A DNA stretch of 64,000 nt from Manis javanica. Taxonomy: Eukaryota; Chordata; Mammalia; Pholidota; Manidae. The stretch is taken from contig NC_133164.1 of NCBI RefSeq assembly GCF_040802235.1, forward strand, positions 114,222,302-114,286,301, read 5' to 3'. The translations under genes were made by a program, and so were the position numbers. The notes under the pieces were generated by a model. That model searched no databases. It saw only the letters and a list, made by a program, of their open reading frames with translations, and was not told where the DNA came from. Shown here piece after piece: positions 1 through 13,375 of this stretch. Each line of letters begins with the position of its first letter. The stretch's first letter is position 1.

Positions 1-2750
1 GCTTCTGTTCTTACTCTTTTCCTTGACAAACATATTTTCTCATTTGTACTGGAATTTTTCAGAATTTTAATTATGGGGCAAAATGTATCTATTTATAATA
101 ATGAGAAAGAGTGAGATTCTTAAATCTTTCCATAAATCAGTGAACTTATTCTTTTCTAATCTTTGACTGATTAAAATGTCTTTCTTAGTGAATAAATCAC
201 TTTGTCATTAGTTAAAACACAATGCGTTGCCAACTGACTTTTTTTTTAGTGACGTAATTCAACTTAAAAAATTTCATCCAAAAATATAGAAATACATAAT
301 CAACACAACTAACAATTCATCTCCGTTATGCATGAAACAGTTATCTTGTGCTAGTAACCATTTTTCCCAAAAAACAAGGCATACAGAAAAGCTGAAAACT
401 CCCAACAGTTCTAAAACCTGAGAGTGGTGGCCAGCGGATCATCAGAATCTGGAAGTTTCTGCTGACTACAAGTTAATGGGGCCGGATGGAAAGGCACAGT
501 GGAGAGGTTCCGTATCATGCCGCCAGGGTGTCAGCCTGCCTTGTTTTCCTTCCACGATTGCCTTCCCTTGAGTTCAGAAACACAAGATCTCTGCCAATCT
601 AAATTCTAGACATCCTTCTCTCTACTTGCTGCTGTCTCCCAGCCTCTTCCTTATCAGTTTGTTTTCTTTCTGCAGCCATTTGGAGACTGAATGAACTCCC
701 TGAGTATGACTCAGAGGAAGGGGAGGACAGGCATTGGCACTTTCTACACTAGACTGTTTAGTTTTCATAAGTGAAGTACTTCTGGTGAGACAAGGACAGG
801 GAGAGTCCTGGTGGCTGTGTTCTTGGGTTTGTTTATTTCACCCACCCTCTCTGTTTTAGAGTGTCAGAGAGTCAGGACAGGCAGAGAGGAGAGGAATCTA
901 ACAGTCCAGCAGAGTTACACTAGGTGGAAGCCTATGAGACACTGGTAATTATGCTCAAAATTAGGAGCTCTTGGCTTCATTCTTGCACCAGCAAGACTGA
1001 TCCTTCAACATGGCAGCCTGAGGCAGAGAGAACATGCACGTCAGCAGACTTCTGTAATTGCTAGAAAACCAGCCAGAGCATGCAACCGAAAGGAGTGAGC
1101 TGTTCTATTTCTAGTTCAAGGTTCCCTCCATCCAGCAGTGTTGACAGGTAGAACAAAGGAGGCAATGTAGATTCCAAAGAAATTAATTCATTTACGTGGA
1201 CCATAAGCATTCTGGGAAAAGAAACTTGAATGTGTAGGAACCTGCAGACTGTCTAGTACTTTGCAGTTCCCAAACTCTGTCCCTTCTGTATTAGTCTGAC
1301 CCAAGTCATTATGCTTTCATATATTACCTAATGTTATATTTCCTCCTCAAACTCCTGCCCAGTTTGTCCCTGAGCTAGTGTAAGCCAGACATGTGAGGCT
1401 TCATCTCTGATTGCATGCTCATTTTGCATGATGGCATTTTTAGAATCACAGCATCATTAGCCTGAGGGGGAGATCCTATAGCTGGGGCAACAGGGTGGGG
1501 CGAGATTGGGCAGCGGTCTCGGTGAATTTCTTTGCTCTGCCATTGAATGTCAAATTCAAACATGTTCTTCATCTGCATTCCTCATGCTATGTTCTTGTTT
1601 GCCAAAATTCACCACCTTTTTTCTGCAATAAAAATAACAAAATTTATCCCCACATATGCATGCCTTTTACCAATGTATTCTACATACTCAATATTTAAAA
1701 AAAATTTTTCACATTCTCATAGGGTAAGTTTCCCTTCTAAATGATGTTATCCATAATGTGCATCAGACGATGCTTCAGCTGCAGAGGGTGAGAAGAGTCA
1801 AGCAGCAAGCAAATGCACAACAGTGGAGCAGATGGAAGCACACACCTCCTTTGTTGATGCACATTGGTTCTGAGTAGATCATCCCATGTCTGGGGTTAAA
1901 AATACAGGGTTATGGAAAAAGAATAAGGTGCCAAATAAGGAATGGATATATCATGCTATAGACAAAAAAAAAAAGAAACTTCAGAAAATTATTTGTGGCA
2001 AGAACCAGAATGGAACTTAGAAAACATTTTGGCATGATCACTAAGATTTAAGAAGGCATAACATGTATGAAACTGGAGTAGAAGTCCGTGAAGATAAACT
2101 GCGACAAGGTGTGAATGACTGAATGAAATATAGGGAGACTCCTAGAGAACTAAAAATACAATAGCAGAATTTAAATAGATTTTAGAGGCAGGAAAGAAAC
2201 AAAACTGATGCATTGGATACTTTAACTAGTAATGAATAGGGTGACTTTGAGTGTGTCCTTTACAATGTACAGGAAATAATAAGAGGGAAATTAGTAGATA
2301 TAAAGAGAACAGAAAGTAAACCCAAGTGTTATTATGCTTCTGAGAAAGAATGTTCAGTGGCATGAATCATTAATCAAGAACATAATTTTTAAAGAAAACT
2401 TTCTTAATTTAGACATTAATCTGATTATACTGACTGACTTCCAAGCGAAAAAAACGACACACTAAAAACCTTTAAAAGGTTGAGAAAATAATTGTATTAG
2501 CATCTGGGTAAAAAAGAAAATAGCTTACTTATAAAGAATTAAAAACTGGATGAACCTCAGACATTTGTAGTAAAGAAATGCCTTCAGCAAAAATGTTTTC
2601 AATTGACCAAAGGAAGAAAGGAAATTCCTTGTTTTAACTTCTAATTGTGTCTCACAATTGTTGGTAGCTATGACTCTTTCTTTAGCTCTGTTTTTTTTTA
2701 ATGTTAGGTCCAGGCGTGGGGTAAGTTTCAATACCCAGAAGGAGACTATA
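1..2750. other. 5' intergenic region, no gene recognised
   Basis: No serpin exon, RNA gene or well-preserved repeat was recognised here. Short open frames are isolated, lack homology that I recognise and look like chance. In human the next gene upstream of SERPINB13 is SERPINB12, but none of its exons is visible, so the window probably begins between the two genes. Confidence 0.5.
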
Positions 2751-2767
2751 GCCATGAAACCTCTGAA

Positions 2768-2877
2768 TTTCTCTTTGGCTGTACACAAAGGTTTCTCTTT
2801 GGCTGTACACAAAGACACAGAGCAATATTTTGAAGTTCTGAGAGATAAAAATTATGAAACTAAAATGTGTACCCATA
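2768..2877 (+). repeat. Local duplicate patch, copy A (matches 4145-4230)
   Basis: About 86 bp here (2790-2877) matches 4145-4230 almost exactly, with a small deletion and a substitution. The first 24 bp of the unit is additionally tandem-duplicated in this copy. Copy B is embedded in older HAL1/L1-like sequence that continues on both sides, so copy A is more likely the derived one. Basis: direct alignment by eye. Confidence 0.85.
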
Positions 2878-2894
2878 TGGTAACAGAAACTAAT

Positions 2895-3100
2895 ATTTAT
2901 TGAATACATATTGTTTACCAGTATTTATTGAAGACCTTTATATGTGTTAATCTTCTCACTCATCCTGTGAGGTAGGTTAATATTATCCATGTTTAACTAA
3001 TAAGTAAACTGAGGCACAGAGAGATTAAGTAATTTGCCTAAGGTCCCCAGGTAGCAAATAGTTGAGCTAAGACTTGAAACAGGCTTGCTGGCTGGAAATA
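2895..3100 (-). repeat. MIR SINE fragment
   Basis: The stretch reads as the reverse complement of a MIR core: a run around 3005-3055 resembles 'gtaaactgaggcacagagag' followed by the 'aagtaatttgcctaaggt' block. It is preceded by the usual MIR 3' half (ttattgaagacctttatatgtgtt). Old and diverged. Confidence 0.75.
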
Positions 3101-3599
3101 ATATGGTGGTATCTACACTACCCTATACATCATTCCAAGTTATATTTATTTGTGCATGTGAAATTGAGGGCCAAGAACTGCCTCAAGATAAAGTTTTGGG
3201 TGGCAGAATAGAGTCAGAATTGAGTTGAGCCAGAGTTCTTTAAGCTTGGAGGTGGAGAATTCAGGAAGCAGAGGCGGGACGAGGCAGGGGGATTGTGGTG
3301 GCTGTTTGAGTGCCTTACTTTAGTAGGAGTAGCCAGACAGGTGTGTGCCAGATGGTGAACAACAGAGGACTTTGCCACAAGGTGTAGCAGTAAGTGTGTC
3401 CATTTTAGAGGCATAGCAGTGCCCCTAACCCCATCGACTGTCAACATTGAAGAGGAGGATAAGCTCCCACAAAAGGGTTGTGAACTAGCAGTACCCTTGC
3501 CTGGGAGGACATGCAGCCCCTCCCACCTCCTTAACTGCCTAGGGAAGCTGTGGTAGCTGCAAAACAACATTCATCGGAAGGCTAACTTGGAATCTCAAA

Positions 3600-5480
3600 T
3601 ACAAAGATAAGCATATAACCTAGACGCTAAATGAAAGGAAAAAAATTCGATCTCAGAGTTAATAGGTCAAACAAGAGACATAAAAAAATGTAAGACTAGG
3701 GAATTAAGACATTCACTTAGAGTTTCTGGAAATAAACAATTAATTTAAAAAGTTAAGAAATTGATTGAAAGGCAGAATGACCACAGGAGAAGAGTCAGCT
3801 GGAGGACTAAAGTGTGAAATTCTGCAAAAACATGGAAAAAGATAAATAGATAGAAAACACTGAAAAACGTCAAGAGCCTTGTAAATTAGTTTAAGAAGTT
3901 CCAACATTCACTAATGAGCATTTGAAGAACAGAGAACTGAGCGAAGGAAGCTCTCAAAGATATAAGAAAAGAAAAATGTACAGAGCTGAAGAAAGTCATG
4001 CCCACTGAAGGGCCCATGGAGAATCCACATTTTCACACTGTGGCAAAATTATAGAAGATCAAGGAAAAAAGAAAGTATTATAAAAGCTTTGTGAGCTAAA
4101 AGGAATAGAATTTATTAAATAGAATGAGAGTCAGATTGAGTTTAGGTTTCTCTTTGGCTGTACACAAAGGCAGAGCAATATTTTGAAGTTCTGAGAGATA
4201 AAAATTATGAAACCAAAATGTGTACCCATACTAAATGTTATTCAAGTGTGACAGAAAAACACATAAACAAGGATTCTAAGTTTACTATCTGTAACATTTT
4301 ACCTGAAGGGATGTCTAGAAGTTCTACTCTAAAAATATTTAATGAAGTGGAGATGAATTGGAAAAAGAAATGTGGGATATTAGCAACTATGATAAAAAAA
4401 AGAGTAAAACATGATATATGCTTAAATTAGAAATAATAGTTTAAAAATGAAGTTTCAGTTGATCTCACCATGAGAAGTAGAAGATGGTGGAGTTGGGTAT
4501 GAAGAGGGAATTGGAGTGATAGAAATAAAATCTCTTGTTATATTTCAGGGGGTGGTGGGGAAAACAGATTGATACCTAAACATTAATAGAAAATGATGTA
4601 CAATATTCATGTTAAACTTAAGGACAAACAGTTGGAGAATTGAGGTAGGATGCATAATTGCCCAAACATTAAGAGTAAAAAGAAGGAGAAACATTTGATC
4701 AATTCCAAGACATGTGAAAAAGAAGAAAAAGAAATACAAAAGCCTGGTGTATACAAAATGTAAAACAGGATGACCAATAAGTCCAAATATGACTGGTTCC
4801 AAGAAGTGTGCATGAGTTAAACTGGACAGATGAAAGACTGTGAATTAGAAAAAGAAAGATTTATTTATAGACTATTTATAGGAGATGACAACAGAAATAC
4901 GAAGGTTAAAATAATGGTAGAGGAAAAGAGACAGCAGGGATATATTAGCAGAAGGGAAGTGAGAAGTAACACCATCAGATAAAAATGTAATAAAAAGTCC
5001 AAAACAGTAGTAGGAACAAAGGTACATATTTCACTTTGATAAAATATGCATCTATTAAGAATAAAAATATCACCTAATAGTATAATTTCAAAATATAAGG
5101 TGGTAGAAATAAAAGAAGAAATATAAAAAACCCTACAAAAATAGTGAATAACTTTAGTACATCTTTTCTAGATAGCAATAATTCAAGTAGGGGGAAAAAG
5201 CTACTCAGAGGAAAATTTAAAACTTTTAATGTATCTTTTAGAAAACAGGAAACAGTTAAAACACATAATTATTTTCCTCCCCCAGAAGTTTGAAAAGAGA
5301 ACCTAATTTGACAAAAATCCTTACCTATTTGGTGAGGATAAACCTAAATAAGGTGTATATACTAAAGATAAAGGCAGGAATTTTAAAAATGAAAGACAAG
5401 AGCTTTAAAAAAAGGATAAGAGGTATAAAAAAAGAGAATAAAGTCATTACCAATGTAGGAACAAGAAAAGGGACATAAAT
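3600..5480 (+). repeat. Ancient HAL1/L1-like sequence
   Basis: A-rich + strand sequence. Around 4000-4290 it follows the order of mammalian HAL1/L1 ORF1-type consensus (catggagaatcc, then gaatgagagtcagattga, then gcaatattttgaagttctgag, then attcaagtgtga). It is full of stops and codes for nothing intact. The boundaries are approximate. The flanking 3100-3600 segment is unassigned. Confidence 0.5.
4145..4230 (+). repeat. Local duplicate patch, copy B (matches 2790-2877)
   Basis: Matches copy A about 1.36 kb upstream at roughly 95% by eye. It lies inside the HAL1/L1-like stretch. The downstream part of the match is itself L1-like, so this is probably the source copy. Confidence 0.85.
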
Positions 5481-5719
5481 TGTTTTTTATTTGTAAAGAT
5501 TTGCATTTACGGTAAATTCCTAGGAGCAGAATTGCTGGGACTGAGTCCAGTTGCATATGTGATCCTATTAGCTGCTGCTGAATTCATATTTAAGGGCTGT
5601 AATATAGTACTCCCATTTGCTATGTATGCAGGTACCTGTGTCCTTACAAGCATCGCAACAGAATGTTGTAGAGTTTTGGATTTTTGTCAAATAGGTAAGA
5701 TATGGTTTATTTATATAGA

Positions 5720-6650
5720 TTTAATTTGAATTTCTCCCATTTTAAGTGAATTTGAGCATGTTATCATATATTAAGTCATTTTGTATATCTTTTCTTGTGT
5801 AATATCTTTTCTCTGTAGATTTATTTTTGGAATATATTCATGCAGATTTTTTTTTTCTTGATGGTTAAGTGCTCTTTCTGTGTTAGGAAGATTAACCCTT
5901 CATGTTAGGGTTGGCCAAAAAAAGGAAACCCACTGTAGTTTAAATTTTTTTTTCATAAGCTGAATTGATCAGCATTCTCTTTTATTGCTCCTGGATCTTA
6001 AATTATGCTTTCTCTATGTTCAGTTTGTCAAAAAATTTACCCACATTTTCTCTTCCATTACCTGCATGATTTCAGTTTTAAAAATTAAATCTCTGATCCA
6101 AATGGAATTTATTTTGGCATATGAGGCGAGTTATGGATCCAATTTTAATCTTTTCCCAAATGGCTATCCAGTTGTTCCAATGCCCTTTATTAAAACATTC
6201 ATTTGTCCCTCAGGAACATGAGATGCCACAGAAATTATGTGCTCAATTTCCTTATGTACTTTGATCTGTTTATGGACTTTTTATCCTGTTCTATTGGTCT
6301 GTTTGTTCATGTGCCAATATCAGAGTGGTTTAATTAATTCTAGAGGTTTTATTGCTTTTCCTTTTCAGTGTTTTCATATTTATTCATGTTTATTTTTCCA
6401 TATGAACTTCAGAATCCATTTTTCTTATTGTTTCACTGTTTTTTCCTTTTTTAACTTCTCCTTATGATATTTAGGAAAATTTATAATTTTTGTTCTAAAT
6501 ATTGCTGTCATACTATATCATTAAATAATGAAGTTATACTACTTTTTTCCCTTAAGTTTCTATCATTTTTAAATAGCATCTTTTGACGCTCACCTGTAAC
6601 TTAGGCAATAATCAATGGACTCATACTACCCGCTCATTTCTTCCTATACT
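5720..6650 (-). repeat. L1 ORF2 fragment, antisense
   Basis: Contains the familiar antisense L1 ORF2 order: 'tttcccaaatggctatccag', then a 'ccctttattaaaacattcat' block, then 'ctgttctattggtctgtttg', then 'tgccaatatcagagtggttt'. Decayed, with many stops. The sequence on to about 7.7 kb is also T-rich and may continue old LINE material, but I could not align it confidently. Confidence 0.75.
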
Positions 6651-6819
6651 CTGCTCCCACTTTTTCAGTCATGTTATTTCCACTTTTATTTGATTTCTGC
6701 TTCTATCCTTTTGTCAGCATTTACATCTTCCTTTTCCACCTTTGCCCCCATATTTGCTTTAGTCTCAGAGCTACAGTAAAATATATTCATGCTTGTTACC
6801 AGTCTTTTGCTGAACTTTC

Positions 6820-6854
6820 CCAATTATTTTTGTTAGATGAACAAAAATAATTGG
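6820..6854. repeat. Perfect 15-bp inverted repeat (hairpin)
   Basis: The left arm ccaattatttttgtt (6820-6834) and its exact reverse complement (6840-6854) are separated by 5 nt. It lies in AT-rich non-coding sequence. No gene end or terminator is nearby, so it is more likely a fold-back mutation scar than a functional element. Confidence 0.9.
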
Positions 6855-8230
6855 TAGCTATCTGGTAGGTATCTTAAGAAGGGCTAACACGCACAAAATT
6901 CTCAAAATTTTTGACTGTTTAACATTGTTTCTCTATGGCCTTGGTTCATGAAAGAGAACTTGTTGGGATATAAAATCTTTAATTTGGATTTTGAATTTCT
7001 TTAAATATGTTTTACTGATATGTTGCTCTCAAGAAGTCTGATGTCAACCTGATTTTCATTATTTTATACTGATTTTTATGATTCATTCCACCCCCACCCT
7101 CTCACTCTCCTTCCCCAAAATGTTCAAGATGAATCCTTTTTCTAGAATATGTCTTAGACTTGATCATTCAGGGTCAATTTTCCCAAGTACATTGTAGGTC
7201 CTTTCAATATACAGATTTAGGGTTTGTTTTGTTTTTGCACTGCTTTTTGAATTATTCTTTTAAATATTACTTCTACTTCCCTGTTTTATTTTTGTAAAAC
7301 TTCAGAGACTATAATTGTACATATTTTAGACTTCTTTGCTTGACTTCTGCTTCTATGCTTTTGTCTTTGGTGTTTTACTCCTTCATTTATTTTGGTTTCC
7401 TTCTCTAGGCTACTGTTATTTCTCTTCTGGTTCTTCATTGTACTTTCTCTTATAAGCAACTTGTTATTAGGCTTATTACTGAGACGATGTTGCTATTTTT
7501 ATAATTTATTTCCTGGATTCAGACAGATCTCATGACACATCTTTGCATTGTTGTTGATTTCTATTCTGAGTTTTTCAAATTGTGATTTGTAGTATTTGTC
7601 AGGGTCACAATTGCTTTTCAAGTGATACTTAGTTCATAAGGTAGTGTGATGTTGTAGACTTTTTTTTTGGCCTCCTGGTTGATTTCTTGGAGAATATTTC
7701 CACTAACTGAAAGGTTTTGATATCCACTATTTTGTCCTTATAGCATTTTCGAATATTGGTTGGGCATCCTTTTTCTGGTCATACTAAAATGCGTGAATTT
7801 CTGGACGAAAAATGACAGGTCACTTTAGGAGTGTAACGCTTCTTGGTTCAGGACTGCCCTCTTCTGTTGGTAAAGTTAAGGGTGGCTTTTAAAATAAATG
7901 GTGCCTTAACCACTGTGCTTGTGGCTCTGAGTTAAATGCACAGATACTTAAAATTAGGTGGCTTCCACTGTAATGAGGAACAGTTCTCAGGAGAATAAAT
8001 ACTCGTAAGGAGAGACAAGCCTTTATTCAGAGATTTTATGATCACCTTTCTGGAAATCCAAGAGTTAGCTGGCAACTTACTAAATACAGTTTTTCAGTAT
8101 AGTTAGCTAGATATCCAAAAAAACCCCACAAAAAACCAAAACCAAACATTCTTATACATCAGTTATAACTACTTGCAAGTTCAATGTTTTATTTAACTTG
8201 TAGCACTTAGTTTTTATTGATCTTTCTTGT
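6855..8230. other. Intergenic, AT-rich, unassigned
   Basis: T-rich sequence with scattered LINE-like words but no block that I can assign securely. No exon, RNA gene or preserved open frame was seen. Confidence 0.4.
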
Positions 8231-8375
8231 TATTTGTTTATTTATACTATGCCTCTCCCTGGTAGAATATGAATTTAATGAGAGAGGGATCTTTTAAGCC
8301 TCATTCATTGCCCTACCTTGGTACCAAAACCAGTGTCTGACACACAGAAGATGCTCAAATAATATTTATTGACTA
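8230..8375 (+). repeat. L2/MIR-type 3' end fragment
   Basis: Shows the pattern 'tatgcctctccctggtagaa' followed by '...tgtctgacacacagaagatgctcaaataatatttattgacta'. This is the typical 3' end of an L2/MIR-family element. Confidence 0.65.
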
Positions 8376-8479
8376 AACAAGTGACTAGAAAAACCAAAGA
8401 CACTATTTACAACAGTATCAATACTGTAAAATATGAATAAATCAAAAAAAATGTTTTTCTGTGTGAGGAATAACACATA

Positions 8480-9850
8480 TACAGAAACATTAAAAATAAA
8501 CATAAGCTCAATGAATTATCAAAAAGTGAATATTGATGCTATCATCACCCAGGTAGAAAAATATAACGTTATCATCATCCCAAAGCCCCCTTGTGTCCCT
8601 TTCCAATTATTACTTTCTTCATCCTCTTAAAAATTATAACCATTATGCTGACTTGTAGCACTATAATTTTGCCTGCTTCTGAACTTTATATAAATGGAAC
8701 CATACAGTATTACTATTTTGCATTTGGCTTTTTTTGCTCAATACTCTTTGTGAAACTCATTCCTGTTGTTACCTGCAGCTTTTGTTCATTCATTGTTACT
8801 GCTATTTGTCATCAGCATTTCATTGTGTAAATACATCACCATTTATTTATGTTTCTTCTGTTATACATGTCTCTTGGTGCCCATGAGCACATATTTCTAT
8901 TGGGTGTATACCTGTGATGGAATTGCTAGTCATAGGGTATGTAGACTTTAATAATGTCTTTTGATTAATGAAAACTTTTAACTTTTATGTAGTGCAGTTA
9001 ATTAATCTTTACTATTAATGTTAATGTTTTCATTGCATTTCATTTAGCTCTGCAATTCATTTATAATTTTTTTCGTATATGGTATAAAGCAGTAGTATCC
9101 CCATATGGTTGTCCAATTGCTTCAGCCTAATTTATTGAAAACACCACTCTTTCCCCAGTGCTTGACAGATTTATTTTAAAAATAATCTAATGTGCACATA
9201 TGCAGAGATATTTATCTGGGTCTTTATTCCCTCCTATATTTTGCCCAAACTGCACTTAATTATTTAATGATAAGTCTCTCTATCTGATGGAACAGGTCTC
9301 TTTTCCTTCTTCAGAGTGTTTTTGCTAGTCTTGGCCCTCTGTATCAATTGGTTCATTTTTTGAAAAACAAAATTAAAATTGGGATTTCAATTGGGATTGC
9401 AGTGATTAATTTGGAGAGAACTGACATCTTTATTATATTGAGTCTTCTAACAATAAATAAAATACAACCCTCTGTTTATTTAGGTCTTCTTAATTTCCTT
9501 TTATTATCTTTGATCTTTTTCTGTGTAGAGAGGCTTACACATCTTTCATTTTTACTCAGTATGTCATGGATTTTGGTACTTTAAAAAATCACATATTTAA
9601 AACCATTTCTTATTCTAACTGTATGTTGCTAATGCATAAAAATATTTGATTTTTTCATATTGACCATGCATTCAGCACTTTGCTAAACTCACTTTTAAAT
9701 TCTTATATGTATGTGTCAATTCCTTTGTAAATGATAATTTTATTTTTTTCATATTGAGTTTTGAAACTTTTAATTAACTAATTAATTAATCTATTACCTT
9801 CCTGTACTTGCTAAGATCTCTAGTTCAATTCTTTTTCTGTTTTATTGTTT
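8480..9850 (-). repeat. L1M-type fragment(s), antisense
   Basis: The 5' part resembles an antisense L1M/HAL1 3' UTR (acccaggtagaaaaatataa; then 'tataaatggaaccatacagt'; then 'tgggtgtatacctgtgatgg'). From about 9100 it reads as antisense ORF2 (ttggagagaactgacatctt, then 'tatattgagtcttctaacaa', then 'gtttatttaggtcttcttaa'). Multiple stops. Confidence 0.8.
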
Positions 9851-12540
9851 TCCCTTCTGGTTCAGTTTTGAATGGCAGCAGTGACAGGGCATGCTTGTTT
9901 TGTTTTTGATAACAAAGAAATAATTGATTGTCTGTTTCTCTTTTTCTCCAGTTTTGTCTGTAAATTCTATCGAAGGACACATAAGATAAGCATTTTTCTT
10001 GCTAGTATGGAAAGATGACAATTTCCCCCACATTAATATATCAGTTCTAAAATGTCCCAATCTAAATCCCAAGGGGATTTTTTTATAGCCTTGACACACT
10101 GATTCAAAAATTTATCTAAAGAAGAATATATGTAAGAACTGCCAAGGAAGTGAAAATAATGAGAGGGCTTGGGCTAGATCTTAAGATGCATTTGTTTTAG
10201 GTCAGCAGTCTAGAAGCAGAGAAGAAGATAGTGATTCTTGTTCAGGTAATTTTTAGGAAGAGGAGAGGAGAGTGTTTGAGCAAAGAAGGATAGAGTAAGA
10301 GAAACATGGGAATCAGTCATGTGTTCTCATCTAGAGATTATCTTCAATTTGATCCCCTGGGCAAAGCTCTGCAGGACAAATTGCACCACAAGATTAGTCC
10401 TATTTTGAGGCAAGGGGTCTGTCCTGTTCTTCTATACCCTTTTGCCTAAGGGTCACACCCGAGACATGCCATAGCTGGAGGTGGGGTGTTGTGTAGCTTC
10501 TTAGGCTGGTGGTCCCCTCTAGCTGTGAATTATCAACCAAAACAGCAACTGAATGGTGGTGGCGCTGACTGGTCAAGGGAATCCCAGCAGATCCACTACA
10601 ACATTACAGGCTGGGAGAAGAGCATCAGTAACAGACATGCAGAGGTTGTGCCCAAACAGGATGGGATATGGAACCCATTAGTGCTCTGGTCCAGGGTTTA
10701 ATTATTTCCCATCCTGACCTAGACATAGGAGCCATTTTTATGGTTTCAAATCATCAATATATTTTCTACCTTTGGGACAGTTTTGATACTGGGAGGAAGG
10801 CACTGATAAAATAGAAAAATAGGGAGCATGTGATGACATTGAAAATTAGGTTTGAAAATTAGAACACGGATGAACATCTGCAGCCAGAGGATTTCGGTGT
10901 CTAGTGATTGACAGCATTAGCAGTTCCCAGTGATGACATCACCCAAAGCATAACTGGGCGTTGGGGCTCTGAGAGGAGAGGCAAGGCAGCTCCTGGGAAA
11001 TGAGAGATGCTGACAGCATGAACTGTGATGTCCGTGGGGCTGGCATAGGTTAGGATGTCCGGATAGCCATGTTTCCAGCCCTAGGGGGACCTATGGTTGG
11101 GGTAGAGTGCACAGAGACAGGGTGAATCTCCAAAGGGAATATTGAAGGTGACTGGAGGAAGAAAAGCTTGGAAGAAGCAAGAGTGAAGAGAGGATAGGAT
11201 TGGGGACCTTGGTTCCTGACCCCAAGATGTGAGTGGTTGTCCCCAGTAAAGACTATGTGGAATGTGGTGGTCTTCAGGGAAAGCCACGCTCCTTGGTGAC
11301 AGCAGGGTGGTAGAGAAAATGCTTTAGGAAAAAGCAGAGAGCTTATGGAAATAGCTGGGCAATAAAACAGGGAATCCAGGGTCCCAGACAAAGAAATTAG
11401 AAGGTATAAACTAATAGGGATATTCAAATATAGAGCATTATTACCAACTGTTGGGTAAATGGAAGTTTTCAACCAGAATTCTGCTTGGCCTTGATAGTAT
11501 ATGCACGTAAGGGTCTGTTTGCATATCAATGTGATGTTTATGCCAGTTCAGGGGTGGAGAGGAAGAACCCATTCTTTCCTCCCCTCCATTCCTGGTGTGT
11601 AATTGGTCAGGTGCAGGTCAGTCCCCTGGGACCTACCCACGGAGTTCTTCCTGGAAGAAGTGGGCAGAAGGGGGTGCATGCTGCAGCTGGAGGGATGGAG
11701 TCTGGGGAGTGGAGCCAAGTGAGAGGAGCAGGGAGCGCTGGCTGAGAGAGGGGAGTGTGTGGGAGAGGAAGAGGGGCTGAGCTGGGAGAAATAAAAACAC
11801 TTTCCCTATCTTCTCACCTTTGTTTTCCTTCAGTCTCACTGGATTTACAGGAATGTTGCCCTGCACAGGTAACCCCCTTCCCCCTGGAGTCACACACCTC
11901 AGAAAAATTTCATACCATTTTAAAGAAACTAACATTTTTGTTTCATTAGCATCCAGGGTTAACTGCATAACTAAATGCTAATTCTTTCTGAACCTTACTC
12001 AATTTGCATATTTCTCAGTGACAATTACAAAGTAAGGTTATCAAGTACTGCTTTAGGTTTGTTATTTAAAGACCTGGAATAAAAAGACTTTTTAAAAAAA
12101 GAGCTGGAATAAAAACATTTTCCTGCCAATTCTGAGTATTAAGATGAGCACCTCTGTTTCCAATGCCCTTAGAAGTGTATCACTGAGCTTCTTCCTCAGG
12201 TGGACACAGGGGTGAGAGAGAAGAACTAAGGTGTCCTTCTAGGATTTGTTGTAGTGCTGACTAATCTTCACACTATAAGACTAAAGCTTTGAATAACAAA
12301 AACCCTGTTTCTTTTAATGAACTAGTAGAGCCAGTAGGGATACCCCAGGCTTGGCAAGAAGTCTGAAATTTGGAGGTAGAATTTCCTACTGAATTTTTAA
12401 AAATAGTGTTGTTTTCCTGAAATCAGTGAGCTTGTTGGATGTTTATGAATTATTGGCACTTAATCCAGTGTCTGGGACATAATAGACTCTCAACAAATGT
12501 TTATTGAGTGAATTAAAATGAGAGATTGCATAATTAACAG
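9850..12540. other. Upstream flank of SERPINB13, no gene recognised
   Basis: Unassigned mixed sequence. An octamer-like ATTTGCAT occurs at 12002-12009. A near-tandem repeat (ctggaataaaaa-type unit) lies at about 12070-12118, and a MIR/L2-like tail (caacaaatgtttattgagtg) at about 12440-12515. No exon with splice signals and serpin homology was found. Confidence 0.4.
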
Positions 12541-12561
12541 ACAGAATACTTGAGAACCAGA

Positions 12562-12589
12562 GTGGTGTGTGTGTGTGTGTGTGTGTGTT
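12562..12589. repeat. (GT)n microsatellite
   Basis: Uninterrupted GT dinucleotide run of about 12-13 units. Confidence 0.95.
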
Positions 12590-12779
12590 TAGCTGCCTGC
12601 CCCAACTTTTCTCACTTTTTCTTGTTGTTTTCTACAGGATGGTTATCTTTCATTTTCTTTTTTGCATTTGGCAACCTAGAATAATGCAGCCTCAAAGTTA
12701 ACTTTACTACAGAGACCGGGCTTGTCAGGACATATGTTGGACATCTGTTGTAAGAGAAGTATGCAGTAAATCAGATCTT

Positions 12780-12970
12780 CATCAGGCTATTAATGATGAA
12801 GCCAGGGCTGCACATCACAATCCCCTGGGGTCATAAAAATTCTGATGCTTAGTTCCCATCCCAGAGAAGCTGATTTGGTTGTTTCTGGTAGGGCTTTGTT
12901 TCTGGTGAATTTTTAAGATTCACAGGAGATTTTAATATATACCCAAGGTGGAAAACCAGGGCTCTAGACA
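12780..12970 (+). repeat. MER5A-like hAT-Charlie fragment
   Basis: Order of words: 'tgcacatcacaatcccctgg', then 'ttctgatgcttagttcccat', then 'cagagaagctgatttggttg', then 'aggtggaaaaccagggctct'. This follows the MER5A consensus without its exact termini. Confidence 0.7.
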
Positions 12971-13375
12971 ATTCTTTCCAGAAGATCCTTGATACTATTC
13001 GGGATGAAGGCCCTCTCATGGTGTCCCTTATTGGGTCATGATTAGTTTAACTTGGCCATCCTAGTGCTGTCTTTTGGTCCTGGGTCAAGCTCCTGGTTAT
13101 TTTGTCATCTTGTTAATTTAGATTGCTTTATGCTTGGGCCCCCAGAAGAATTTCTAAGGGATTTTGGAGAAGATAGAAATTCAGTGTCTCTATGTCTGAA
13201 GTGCATAGTCTTTGAGCTACAGTTCCCAACATGATAGCTGACAATGTCAAGTGTGTAACTTCATGACCATGAATGAAAGAAATTGGAAACTCTGTCCTCA
13301 GTTTTGTCAGAAACCTTGCTGGTGAATTTTATTAGGCAAAGAATCATTGAGAAACCAAAGGCTGTTTCACTGGAA

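Noticed and set aside
11050-11529. 159-residue open frame on the - strand upstream of SERPINB13
   Set aside because: No recognised domain, no splice or promoter support, and not a serpin sequence.
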